From Nonlabens sp. Hel1_33_55 (GTDB lineage: Bacteria; Bacteroidota; Bacteroidia; Flavobacteriales; Flavobacteriaceae), in contig NZ_LT627735.1 in assembly GCF_900101765.1 (NCBI RefSeq), positions 2,821,501-2,885,500 on the forward strand: a stretch of DNA of 64,000 nt. The letters are read 5' to 3'. The notes below the pieces were generated by a model that ran no database searches, was not told the origin of the DNA, and was given only the letters and a program-made list of their open reading frames with translations. Positions 1 through 7,440 of this stretch are shown here, in pieces; position 1 is the stretch's first letter; each line of letters begins with the position of its first letter. Position numbers and translations under genes: made by a program.

Positions 1-830
1 GAAAGCGATAACAATCCAACAAAAGCTCCGACAATCAAAAGGAAGGCGATAATAGTACCGCTGTTGAATGGCAGACCTATATCATTAACAAAAAACACTT
101 CTAGATAACCGAAGATGCTGAGTGTTGTAGGCAGCAATAATTTAAAGACAAAAAGCAGCACGGCGATGACCGTTGCTAATGCAATTGTGAAGTTGACTGG
201 TGTGACTTTCCTGTAGTGTCTAAAAAACCACATCATCCCGATCGCTGGAATAGTAAGAATTCCAAGAAAGTGCACTCCAAAAGACAATCCTATAATAAAT
301 GACATAAGAATCAACCAGCGATTGCCTCGAGGTTGCATCATATCACGTTCCCACAACAATCCTAGATAGAACATACTGCTCATGATAAGAGCCGCAGGCG
401 CATAAACTTCTGCCTCGACGGCGTTGAACCAAAAACTATCAGACACTGCAAACGCAATCGCTCCCACAAAAGCGGACCCCAAAACCAATGTACTATCAAA
501 TTTATCCTTTAAAATGTGTCGCTTGAGTAGCAATGTTATGGACCAAAACATGAATAGTATGGTAAGTGCACTAGAAAAACCAGCCATCCAGTTTACCATA
601 TAAGCGATATTGGAAACGTCAGTAGCAAAAATTGCAGCAGTCGCGACCATCATCTGGTATAGCGGTGCACCTGGTGGGTGCCCAACCTCAAGTTTTGCAG
701 AAGTCGTGATATACTCGCCCGCATCCCAGAAACTTACCGTGGGTTCTAGCGTGAGCCAGTATATAATTAAAGCGATCACAAAGACCGTCCAGCCTAATAT
801 TTTATTGAGTTGATTGTAACTTAGATTCAT
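1..830 (-). CDS. DUF2723 (GT117-like) multi-spanning membrane protein, C-terminus cut by window edge
   Basis: The frame is open from the ATG at 830 down to base 1 with no stop, so the C-terminal part lies outside the window. The translation starts MNLSYNQLNKILGW, enters a first hydrophobic segment, and then carries the motif FWDAGEYI followed by GHPPGAPLY. This pattern is characteristic of the Bacteroidota DUF2723 family, classed as GT117-like membrane glycosyltransferases. The acidic residues after the first membrane segment are expected to sit in the periplasmic catalytic loop. Several further hydrophobic segments follow, including one around MMWFFRHYRK. The family's substrate is not known from sequence. 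The gene is divergent from the tRNA-Gln gene. The first bases of the window (GAAAGCG) could be half of the iterated palindrome described below. Confidence 0.8.
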   Translation of the reverse strand, partial: MNLSYNQLNKILGWTVFVIALIIYWLTLEPTVSFWDAGEYITTSAKLEVGHPPGAPLYQMMVATAAIFATDVSNIAYMVNWMAGFSSALTILFMFWSITLLLKRHILKDKFDSTLVLGSAFVGAIAFAVSDSFWFNAVEAEVYAPAALIMSSMFYLGLLWERDMMQPRGNRWLILMSFIIGLSFGVHFLGILTIPAIGMMWFFRHYRKVTPVNFTIALATVIAVLLFVFKLLLPTTLSIFGYLEVFFVNDIGLPFNSGTIIAFLLIVGAFVGLLSL

Positions 831-933
831 TGGTATTTTTAACAGGTGCTAAAATAGTAAAACTAAAAGGACACGAGTTATATGAACGCAGCGAGTCCCA
901 TTTCATTTTACGCAAGATTAAATTTAAAAGTAG

Positions 934-963
934 TTGCATAAAAAAAGAATTGTTTTAAATTTG
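934..963 (+). promoter_or_regulatory. Promoter of tRNA-Gln (TTG-N19-TAAATTTG)
   Basis: TTG at 934-936 is separated by exactly 19 nt from TAAATTTG at 956-963. This fits the Bacteroidota consensus of a -33 TTG and a -7 TAnnTTTG. The mature tRNA 5' end lies 10 nt downstream, so the transcript starts almost at the tRNA. Confidence 0.7.
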
Positions 964-973
964 CACCCGCAAT

Positions 974-1044
974 TGTCCCATGGTGTAATGGTAACACTAC
1001 GGTTTTTGGTACCGTCATTCAAGGTTCGAATCCTTGTGGGACAA
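974..1044 (+). tRNA. tRNA-Gln (anticodon UUG)
   Basis: A cloverleaf can be folded. Acceptor TGTCCCA at 974-980 pairs with TGGGACA at 1037-1043, with discriminator A at 1044. The D-arm lies around TGGTGTAATGGTAACAC. The anticodon stem is ACGGT/ACCGT with loop TTTTGGT, giving anticodon TTG. The T-arm carries GGTTCGAATCC. The CCA end is not encoded. A promoter lies just upstream and a terminator just downstream, so it is a single-gene unit. Confidence 0.95.
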
Positions 1045-1049
1045 CTGGT

Positions 1050-1082
1050 AAATCCCGATTCTTTTTAGAATCGGGATTTTTT
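1050..1082 (+). terminator. Intrinsic terminator after tRNA-Gln
   Basis: The stem AAATCCCGATTCT / AGAATCGGGATTT has a four-T loop and is followed by a T run. The mirrored A run could also let it end transcription arriving from the minus-strand gene that stops at 1117. Confidence 0.85.
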
Positions 1083-1116
1083 GTTGGTTTAGATTGAGAT
1101 TATTGGCGATGCCTTT

Positions 1117-1968
1117 TTACACTTTGAGTTCAGACCTGATTTTATGGAGTAGTCCAGGATAGTCCGTTATGATCCCGTCAACTTGCATCTTGAGAAGTCT
1201 TTTCATTTCGGCTGGTTGGTTTACCGTCCACGGGATTATTTTGAGACCTAATTTTTTACAATCCATTACCATACTTTTAGTCACCGTTTTGTAATAGGGA
1301 CTAAAGATTTTAGTATGGAATCCTAGATGATCCATGTGTTCCTGAATTGATGTTCCTTTATCTGCTGTAAGGAATGAAAGAGGTATTTCTGGGCGTTTGT
1401 TTTTAAGCTCAATAAGTTGACGCATATCAAAAGATGAAATGTGAAATCGGTTTTCAATAGAAGCTGCGTCTATTTCATTAAGTAATATCTCAGTTAATTC
1501 TTTTGGCGCTGGATGCCATAAATGATCGCCTTGGGATCCTGCTTTGATTTCAAAGTTGTAAATGATAGGAGGCAGCTTATTGTCGTGGATATGTTTTTCT
1601 ACAGCATGGATGAGGTCTTTTAATCTAGGAATATGCAACTTCAGATTTTGTTGGAGTGGGAAATTTGGGTGTGGCTTTGATCCTACATCATATAGTTGAA
1701 TTTGGTCACAGGTCATTTTATAGATGACATATTTACGTGCTTGTAGCTTTGGAATCTCGTTGCCATTGCGGTCAAGACTATAAACTTCATTAATGTATGG
1801 ATCATGAGCTACTACAACAGTACCATCCTTGGTAAATTGAAGGTCCATCTCTAAAGTATTGGCGCCACCATGAATGGCTTTGATCATTCCCTCGATCGTA
1901 TTTTCTGGCATTGTGCCTCGTGCGCCGCGATGTCCTTCCAGTAAAAAGTCAGGAAATGGATAAGCCAT
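1117..1968 (-). CDS. Glycerophosphodiester phosphodiesterase family protein
   Basis: This 283-residue protein matches the GDPD TIM-barrel family, which hydrolyses glycerophosphodiesters to glycerol-3-phosphate and an alcohol. Visible family residues are H13-R14-G15 in GHRGARG, PENT at 21-24, the metal-binding pair E40/D42 in LEMDLQ, and H55 in VVAHDP. The C-terminal half contains the late barrel strands (IIPWTVNQPAEM, DGIITDYPG). No clear signal peptide is visible, so it may be cytoplasmic, although many bacterial relatives are periplasmic. It is a single gene divergent from rimP. One copy of the iterated palindrome lies 34 nt upstream of its start. The exact substrate cannot be told from sequence. 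Confidence 0.9.
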   Translation of the reverse strand: MAYPFPDFLLEGHRGARGTMPENTIEGMIKAIHGGANTLEMDLQFTKDGTVVVAHDPYINEVYSLDRNGNEIPKLQARKYVIYKMTCDQIQLYDVGSKPHPNFPLQQNLKLHIPRLKDLIHAVEKHIHDNKLPPIIYNFEIKAGSQGDHLWHPAPKELTEILLNEIDAASIENRFHISSFDMRQLIELKNKRPEIPLSFLTADKGTSIQEHMDHLGFHTKIFSPYYKTVTKSMVMDCKKLGLKIIPWTVNQPAEMKRLLKMQVDGIITDYPGLLHKIRSELKV

Positions 1969-2001
1969 AAAAATTAAGGAGTAAAATGGTGGAGATTTTT
2001 A

Positions 2002-2017
2002 CGCTTTCGCGAAAGCG
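2002..2017. repeat. Iterated palindrome, perfect 16-bp copy (intergenic)
   Basis: CGCTTTCGCGAAAGCG in the divergent gap between the phosphodiesterase and rimP. It is an exact self-complementary copy of the motif repeated through the window. Confidence 0.95.
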
Positions 2018-2109
2018 AAATAAATATAATCTTCTTCAGCACTAAACGACATTAGAAACTTATTTCTTGCAACAAATAATTCATTTAAAAGCAATGAGTT
2101 AAAGGTGTA

Positions 2110-2139
2110 TTGTATAACCTTAAAAAATTACTATCTTTG
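2110..2139 (+). promoter_or_regulatory. Promoter of rimP-nusA-infB
   Basis: TTG at 2110-2112, a 19-nt spacer, and TATCTTTG at 2132-2139 match the Bacteroidota promoter consensus exactly. The transcript is expected to begin near 2145, giving a leader of roughly 45 nt. Confidence 0.75.
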
Positions 2140-2158
2140 CACGGTATTTGAGCAATAT

Positions 2159-2185
2159 GAGGGGACAAAAAGTCCCCTCTTTTTA
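2159..2185 (+). promoter_or_regulatory. Terminator-like hairpin in the rimP leader (possible attenuator)
   Basis: The stem GAGGGGAC (2159-2166) / GTCCCCTC (2172-2179) has an AAAAA loop and is followed directly by five Ts, the form of an intrinsic terminator. It lies between the operon promoter and the rimP ATG at 2192, so the operon's own transcript must pass through it. In E. coli the rimP-nusA-infB operon is controlled by NusA through leader terminators. A comparable control here is inference. It could instead end read-through transcription entering from upstream. Confidence 0.65.
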
Positions 2186-2191
2186 TAAAAT

Positions 2192-2659
2192 ATGTTGGAA
2201 AAGAGAGTTCGTGAGCTGCTAGATGCAGCATTTGAGGAAAGACCAGACCTGTTTTTAATCGATCTGGATATTACGTCTGGTAACATCATTAAGGTGATCA
2301 TTGACTGTGATCAGGATGTTAAGGTTGCAGATTGTATTTTTGTATCTCGCGCAGTTGAGCATCAATTAGATAGAGAAGAAGAAGATTTTTCTCTTGAGGT
2401 GACAAGTGCAGGAGTAGGCAAGCCGCTAAAACACCACAGGCAGTTCGTCAAGAACGTAGGCAGGAAGATGGAAGTGTTGGATCACAACAAGGTGAAAGAA
2501 ACCGGGACACTTGAAACCGCAGACGAGAACGGTATTAAAATTGCCTGGAAAGTAAGAGAGCCCAAGCCAGTTGGTAAGGGAAAAGTAACGGTTGACAAAG
2601 AATGGTCAATTGAGTACGATAAGATTAAACAAGCAAAAGTTGTTATAACATTTAATTAA
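2192..2659 (+). CDS. rimP: Ribosome maturation factor RimP
   Basis: This 155-residue protein is needed for maturation of the 30S ribosomal subunit. It has the usual two-part structure: an N-terminal alpha/beta domain (about 1-80) with the segment VTSAGVGKPLKHHRQF, where related proteins carry an S-S-P-G-hydrophobic-R/K signature, and an SH3-like C-terminal domain (about 85-155). Its place directly before nusA and infB is the classic bacterial arrangement and confirms the assignment. The ATG at 2192 lies just after the T run of the leader hairpin, and no purine-rich Shine-Dalgarno sequence is visible, as is common in Bacteroidota. Confidence 0.95.
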   Translation: MLEKRVRELLDAAFEERPDLFLIDLDITSGNIIKVIIDCDQDVKVADCIFVSRAVEHQLDREEEDFSLEVTSAGVGKPLKHHRQFVKNVGRKMEVLDHNKVKETGTLETADENGIKIAWKVREPKPVGKGKVTVDKEWSIEYDKIKQAKVVITFN

Positions 2660-2668
2660 AAAGTGAAT

Positions 2669-3901
2669 ATGGAAAATCTCGCACTGATCGAGTCTTTTTC
2701 TGAGTTTAAAGATGATAAAATGATAGATCGCGTCACGTTGATGGCGATCTTGGAAGACGTTTTTAGAAGTGCCTTGAAAAGGAAATATGGTGAGGATGAC
2801 AACTTTGACATCATTATCAACCCTGACAAAGGTGACCTAGAGATATGGCGTAATCGTGTCGTAGTTGCAGACGGTGAAGTAGAGGATGATAATTCTGAAA
2901 TCTCATTGACTGAAGCTAGGAAGATTGAGCCAGATTATGAAGTTGGTGAAGATGTTGCAGAAGAAGTGAAGCTGATTCAGCTAGGTCGTAGAGCAATTCT
3001 TGCATTGCGTCAAAATTTGATATCAAAGATTCACGAGCACGATAACACAAACATCTTTAAGCACTTCAAAGAATTAGAAGGAGAACTTTATAATGCAGAG
3101 GTGCACCACATAAGACATCGCGCTATTATATTGTTGGATGATGATGGGAATGAAATCATCATGCCTAAAGACCGACAGATACCATCTGACTTCTTCCGTA
3201 AGGGTGAAAACGTTAGAGGAATCATTGAAAGTGTTGAGCTTAGAGGTAACAAGCCTAATATTATTTTATCGAGAACTTCACCTAGATTTTTAGAGAAGTT
3301 ATTTGAACAGGAAATTCCTGAGGTATTTGATGGTGTAATTACTGTTAAGGCTGTAGTAAGAGAACCAGGTGAAAAGGCAAAAGTAGCTGTAGATAGTTAT
3401 GATGATAGGATTGATCCTGTAGGAGCCTGTGTAGGTGTAAAAGGTAGCCGTATTCATGGTATAGTTCGTGAGTTAGGAAATGAGAACATTGATGTTATCA
3501 ACTGGACTGCAAATACGCAGTTATATATAGGACGCGCCTTGAGTCCTGCCAAAATCGTTTCAATGGTGATCGATGAGGAAAATAAAAAGGTAGAAGTTCG
3601 ACTCAATCCAGAAGAGGTCTCTAAAGCCATTGGGCGCAGAGGTCACAACATCAGATTAGCAGGTAAGCTTACCGGTTATGAGATAGATGTGATAAGAGAA
3701 GGTGTTGAAGAAGATGTAGAGTTAACAGAATTCTCTGATGAAATCGAAGGATGGATCATTGAAGAATTGAGTAAAATAGGTCTAGATACTGCAAAGAGTG
3801 TATTGGAGCAGGATGTTGATGACTTAGTAAAGCGTACAGATCTGGAAGAGGAAACTATCATCGCATTGATGAACATCCTCAAGTCAGAATTTGAAGATTA
3901 G
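2669..3901 (+). CDS. nusA: Transcription termination/antitermination factor NusA
   Basis: The protein has 410 residues when started at the ATG at 2669. A GTG at 2663 would add only Met-Asn, and I prefer the ATG, which gives MENLALIESFSEFK. In order it shows the N-terminal RNA-polymerase-binding domain (about 1-125), an S1 domain (about 130-200), and two KH domains (about 230-345, with GVKGSRIHGIVREL and AIGRRGHNIRLA). A short acidic helical tail follows (about 355-410, SKIGLDTAKSVLEQD) that resembles one helix-hairpin-helix unit. NusA modulates pausing and termination. It lies 9 nt after rimP and is the likely autoregulator of the operon if the leader hairpin is an attenuator. Confidence 0.95.
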   Translation: MENLALIESFSEFKDDKMIDRVTLMAILEDVFRSALKRKYGEDDNFDIIINPDKGDLEIWRNRVVVADGEVEDDNSEISLTEARKIEPDYEVGEDVAEEVKLIQLGRRAILALRQNLISKIHEHDNTNIFKHFKELEGELYNAEVHHIRHRAIILLDDDGNEIIMPKDRQIPSDFFRKGENVRGIIESVELRGNKPNIILSRTSPRFLEKLFEQEIPEVFDGVITVKAVVREPGEKAKVAVDSYDDRIDPVGACVGVKGSRIHGIVRELGNENIDVINWTANTQLYIGRALSPAKIVSMVIDEENKKVEVRLNPEEVSKAIGRRGHNIRLAGKLTGYEIDVIREGVEEDVELTEFSDEIEGWIIEELSKIGLDTAKSVLEQDVDDLVKRTDLEEETIIALMNILKSEFED

Positions 3902-3927
3902 AAATTAAAGACAACTTTTAGGTATTT

Positions 3928-6717
3928 ATGGCCGAAGTAAAAAACATGAGACTCAATAAAGTTCTTAGGGAATTCAATATTTCCTTAGATCGCGCAGTGG
4001 AACACCTCAATGCCCAAGGTATAGAGATAGAGGCTCGTCCTACCACAAAAATTGATGCGACGGTCTATCAAGCACTTGCTGATGAGTTTCAAACAGACAA
4101 AAGTAAAAAGGTAGCCTCTAAGGAAGTTGGAGCAGAACGCAGGAAAGAGCAGGAAGAACTGCGAGTCCAGCGTGAGCAGGAACAAGAAGAGAGACAGCGC
4201 AAACAGCAACAGGTCATCAAGGCTAAGGCTGAGGTTACCGGTCCTAAAACCGTTGGAAGCATCGATCTTGATGCATCTAAAAAAACCGCGCCTGAAAAGG
4301 CTACGGACAATGTTGAAGTCAACAAGCAACCTGAAGAGAAAAAGGCAGAAGCTGTCAAAGAAGCTGTTCAGGAACCTGAGGTTGTTTCCAATAGACCTAA
4401 GTCTGGCGGTACTACCATAAAAGGTAAGATTGATCTCGAGCCTAAAAAGGCAAAGCCAGATACCGCTTCCGCGAAAGCGAAACAAGAAGAAAAGCCCGTT
4501 GCTAAGAAAGAAGATCCTGCACCTAAGGAAACTCCAGTAGCAAAAGAAACTGATAAGCCAGTAGCAAAAGCTGAAGCAACAACAGAAACTCCAAAAGAGG
4601 AAGAGTCTGAAGTTATAAAGACGGAATACAAAAAACTAGGTGGCCTCAAAGTCACTGGTGAAAAAATCGATCTTTCCAAGTTTGCAAAACCTAAGAAAAA
4701 GGAGCGCAAGCGTAAGCGTATTACCAAGCCTGGTACAGGTGGCGGTGGTGCTAAAGGAGGTCGTCGCGGTGCAACTACCGGTGGTGGTCGTAAGAATATT
4801 GTCAAGGCAGAACCTACAGAAGAAGAAATTCAAAAGCAGGTTAGAGAAACTCTTGAAAAACTTCAAGGGAAGTCCTCTAAGTCTAAGGCGGCAAGATATC
4901 GTCGTGATAAACGTGATACTCACCGTGAAAAAGTTGAAGCTCAAGAGCAAGAGCAAGCAGAAGACAAGAAAATCCAGGTTACAGAATTTGTAACCGTAAG
5001 TGATTTATCTACCATGATGAATGTGCCCGTTAACCAGGTAATTGGTGCGTGTATGTCTCTAGGTATGATGGTAACTATGAACCAGAGACTGGATGCAGAG
5101 ACGATGACCATCGTTGCAGAAGAGTTCGGTTTTGAAATGGACTTTGTAAATGCTGATATTGAAGAAAGCATTGCAGAAGTTGTAGACTCTGAGGAAGATT
5201 TAGTTACTCGTGCTCCTATCGTTACAGTAATGGGTCACGTCGATCACGGTAAAACATCCCTTCTGGATTATATCCGTGAAGAGAATGTGATCGCTGGAGA
5301 AAGCGGTGGTATTACACAGCACATTGGTGCTTATGGAGTGGAGTTGAAAGGTGGCCAGAAAATAGCCTTCCTTGATACACCAGGTCACGAGGCCTTTACA
5401 GCGATGCGTGCTCGTGGTGCGCAGGTTACTGACCTTGCCATTATTGTAATTGCAGCAGATGATGACGTGATGCCACAAACTAAGGAAGCTATTAGTCATG
5501 CGCAAGCTGCTAATGTGCCTATCATATTTGCCATCAACAAAGTAGATCGTGACGCGGCAAATCCTGAAAAAATAAAAGAATCACTTGCTAACATGAATTT
5601 GTTGGTAGAAGATTGGGGTGGAAAAATCCAATCCCAAGATATATCTGCTAAAACTGGTTTAGGAGTAGAAGAACTTCTAGAGAAAGTATTATTGGAAGCA
5701 GAATTATTAGACCTTAAAGCAAACCCTAGCAAACAAGCTACCGGGACAGTTGTGGAAGCATTCCTTGATAAAGGTCGAGGTTATGTATCTACGATATTAG
5801 TTCAAGCAGGAACACTTCAAGTTGGAGATTATGTTCTTGCAGGCCGTACACACGGTAAGGTAAAAGCGATGCAGGATGAGCGTGGACATGATGTTGTTAA
5901 AGCGGGTCCATCAACGCCAGTTTCAATACTGGGTCTAGATGGTGCACCTCAGGCAGGTGATAAGTTCCATGTATTTGAAGACGAAAGAGAGGCAAAATCC
6001 ATTGCATCCAGACGTACTCAATTACAACGTGAACAATCCGTTAGAACACAGAAAACATTGTCTCTTGATGAGATTGGAAGACGTATTGCACTTGGTGACT
6101 TTAAAGAATTGAACTTGATCCTTAAAGGTGATGTGGATGGATCTGTAGAAGCATTGACAGATTCCTTCCAGAAGTTATCTACTGAAGAAATTCAAGTCAA
6201 TATCATACACAAAGCAGTTGGTGCAATCACAGAAAGTGATGTACTACTCGCAAGTGCTTCAGATGCGATCATCATTGGATTTAACGTTCGTCCGCAAGGG
6301 AATGCTAGATCTGTTGCAGATCAAGAAGAAGTGGATATTAGAATGTACTCGATCATCTATGATGCGATCAATGATCTTAAAGATGCTATGGAAGGAATGC
6401 TTTCTCCAGAGCTTAAAGAAGAGATTACTGGAGCTGCAGAGGTTCGTGCCACGTTCAAAATATCCAAAATTGGAACCATCGCAGGTTGTATGGTTCAAGA
6501 TGGTAAGATCTACCGCAATAGCGGCGTGAGATTGATACGTGATGGTGTAGTAGTTTACACAGGTGAACTAGCTACATTGAAGCGATTCAAGGATGATGTC
6601 AAAGAAGTTGCCAAAGGATACGAATGTGGTATCCAGATCAAGAACTACAATGACCTTCAAGAAGGTGACGTGATAGAAAGTTTCCGTGAGATTGAAGTGA
6701 GAAAGAAACTTAAATAG
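3928..6717 (+). CDS. infB: Translation initiation factor IF-2
   Basis: This 929-residue GTPase brings initiator fMet-tRNA to the 30S subunit. The first 400 residues are a long Lys/Glu/Ala-rich disordered arm with a Gly/Arg-rich patch (about 265-290). The G domain follows with GHVDHGKT at 436-443, DTPGH at 483-487 and NKVD at 537-540, then domains II-IV to a C-terminus ending EIEVRKKLK. The arm is longer than in many phyla but usual for Bacteroidota. A one-mismatch copy of the iterated palindrome (4464-4479) lies in the arm, read as A-S-A-K-A at residues 180-184, where extra charged or small residues do little harm. The gene starts 26 nt after nusA and ends the operon at a strong terminator. 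Confidence 0.97.
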   Translation: MAEVKNMRLNKVLREFNISLDRAVEHLNAQGIEIEARPTTKIDATVYQALADEFQTDKSKKVASKEVGAERRKEQEELRVQREQEQEERQRKQQQVIKAKAEVTGPKTVGSIDLDASKKTAPEKATDNVEVNKQPEEKKAEAVKEAVQEPEVVSNRPKSGGTTIKGKIDLEPKKAKPDTASAKAKQEEKPVAKKEDPAPKETPVAKETDKPVAKAEATTETPKEEESEVIKTEYKKLGGLKVTGEKIDLSKFAKPKKKERKRKRITKPGTGGGGAKGGRRGATTGGGRKNIVKAEPTEEEIQKQVRETLEKLQGKSSKSKAARYRRDKRDTHREKVEAQEQEQAEDKKIQVTEFVTVSDLSTMMNVPVNQVIGACMSLGMMVTMNQRLDAETMTIVAEEFGFEMDFVNADIEESIAEVVDSEEDLVTRAPIVTVMGHVDHGKTSLLDYIREENVIAGESGGITQHIGAYGVELKGGQKIAFLDTPGHEAFTAMRARGAQVTDLAIIVIAADDDVMPQTKEAISHAQAANVPIIFAINKVDRDAANPEKIKESLANMNLLVEDWGGKIQSQDISAKTGLGVEELLEKVLLEAELLDLKANPSKQATGTVVEAFLDKGRGYVSTILVQAGTLQVGDYVLAGRTHGKVKAMQDERGHDVVKAGPSTPVSILGLDGAPQAGDKFHVFEDEREAKSIASRRTQLQREQSVRTQKTLSLDEIGRRIALGDFKELNLILKGDVDGSVEALTDSFQKLSTEEIQVNIIHKAVGAITESDVLLASASDAIIIGFNVRPQGNARSVADQEEVDIRMYSIIYDAINDLKDAMEGMLSPELKEEITGAAEVRATFKISKIGTIAGCMVQDGKIYRNSGVRLIRDGVVVYTGELATLKRFKDDVKEVAKGYECGIQIKNYNDLQEGDVIESFREIEVRKKLK
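4464..4479. repeat. Iterated palindrome, one mismatch (inside infB)
   Basis: CGCTTCCGCGAAAGCG. The T-to-C change turns the encoded A-F-A-K-A into A-S-A-K-A in the hydrophilic linker of IF-2. Confidence 0.85.
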
Positions 6718-6737
6718 GTTTCTAACAACGATAAATT

Positions 6738-6773
6738 AAAAAGCCGTTCCAAATTATTGGAACGGCTTTTTTT
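6738..6773 (+). terminator. Intrinsic terminator after infB
   Basis: A long stem AAGCCGTTCCAA / TTGGAACGGCTT with a tight ATTA loop and a run of Ts closes the rimP-nusA-infB operon. Confidence 0.9.
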
Positions 6774-6826
6774 ATAAATAGGGTTTAGATCTTGTTCTAG
6801 GCCTCACTCTATATTCATTAAAATAA

Positions 6827-6859
6827 AAATCCCTTTTGATTTAAGTCAAAAGGGATTTT
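6827..6859 (-). terminator. Intrinsic terminator after the SPOR gene
   Basis: The stem AAAATCCCTTTTGA / TCAAAAGGGATTTT has a six-base loop. On the minus strand it is followed by a T-rich tract, and it sits about 20 nt past the stop of the gene at 6882-7256. Confidence 0.85.
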
Positions 6860-6881
6860 CAGTATTTGAAATTCTAAGCGA

Positions 6882-7256
6882 CTATGGTTTCAACACCTTG
6901 GCGTTAGGAAATGATTTTTTAATTTCCAACAAAGCACGGTCAGCTTCTAATCTGCTGCCGTACTTTCCTACCCATACTTTATGGTTGGGTGACTCATATC
7001 TGAGTTCTGATTTCCAATTTAAGCCTAACGCATCGTATCTAGACTTAATCGCATTGGCTTGTTGATTTTCTCCCTGGAAAATATGAATGGTATAACGATC
7101 GTTAAACGCACCGTCTTTATCCATGGAAATTTTAGTGGTTACAAGACGCTCTAAAGTGCTCTCGCTCACCTTGTCAGATGACTGTGCAACACCCAGTTGA
7201 ATTGTAAAAATCAGAGCGCCAGCGCCTAATATGTTTTTAATGCTTTTTCTAATCAT
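6882..7256 (-). CDS. Exported SPOR-domain-like protein
   Basis: This 124-residue protein has an N-terminal signal peptide (basic MIRKSIKN, hydrophobic LGAGALIFTIQLG, predicted cut after VAQ). The mature part holds one SPOR-like domain (about 50-124) with YTIHIFQGENQQANAIKSRY, VWVGKYGSRLEADRAL and LEIKKSFPNAKVL. SPOR domains bind denuded peptidoglycan glycans, often at division sites, so a periplasmic wall-binding role is likely, but no partner domain is present. It stands alone, divergent from the respiratory operon. A TAATTTTG box on the minus strand (7341-7348) could be its promoter, which would place the palindrome at 7277 inside its 5' leader. Confidence 0.8.
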   Translation of the reverse strand: MIRKSIKNILGAGALIFTIQLGVAQSSDKVSESTLERLVTTKISMDKDGAFNDRYTIHIFQGENQQANAIKSRYDALGLNWKSELRYESPNHKVWVGKYGSRLEADRALLEIKKSFPNAKVLKP

Positions 7257-7276
7257 AGCAGTATGTTTGATGAGTT

Positions 7277-7292
7277 CGCTTTCGCGAAAGCG
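7277..7292. repeat. Iterated palindrome, perfect 16-bp copy (intergenic)
   Basis: CGCTTTCGCGAAAGCG, 21 nt upstream of the SPOR gene start, in the divergent gap before actA. Confidence 0.95.
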
Positions 7293-7362
7293 TGATTCTA
7301 TTTAGAACCTTTATAAATTAATTTCTTCATTATCTCCTCCCAAAATTAAACCATTTATGACC

Positions 7363-7370
7363 TATTTTTG
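7363..7370 (+). promoter_or_regulatory. Possible -7 box of the actABCDEF-cox operon
   Basis: TATTTTTG fits TAnnTTTG and lies 70 nt before the actA ATG. No TTG is found at the expected 19-nt spacing, so the call rests on the -7 box and on its position in the divergent gap. Confidence 0.4.
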
Positions 7371-7440
7371 CAAGGCATTAAGGAAACAGTTGACTACTGT
7401 AAATATTGTGCCAAAGTTATCGTAATAATTATAGAACGAG

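Noticed and set aside
4089..4993. Several long open frames opposite or shifted within infB
   Set aside because: They mirror the repetitive Lys/Glu/Ala coding of the IF-2 arm and show no independent start context.
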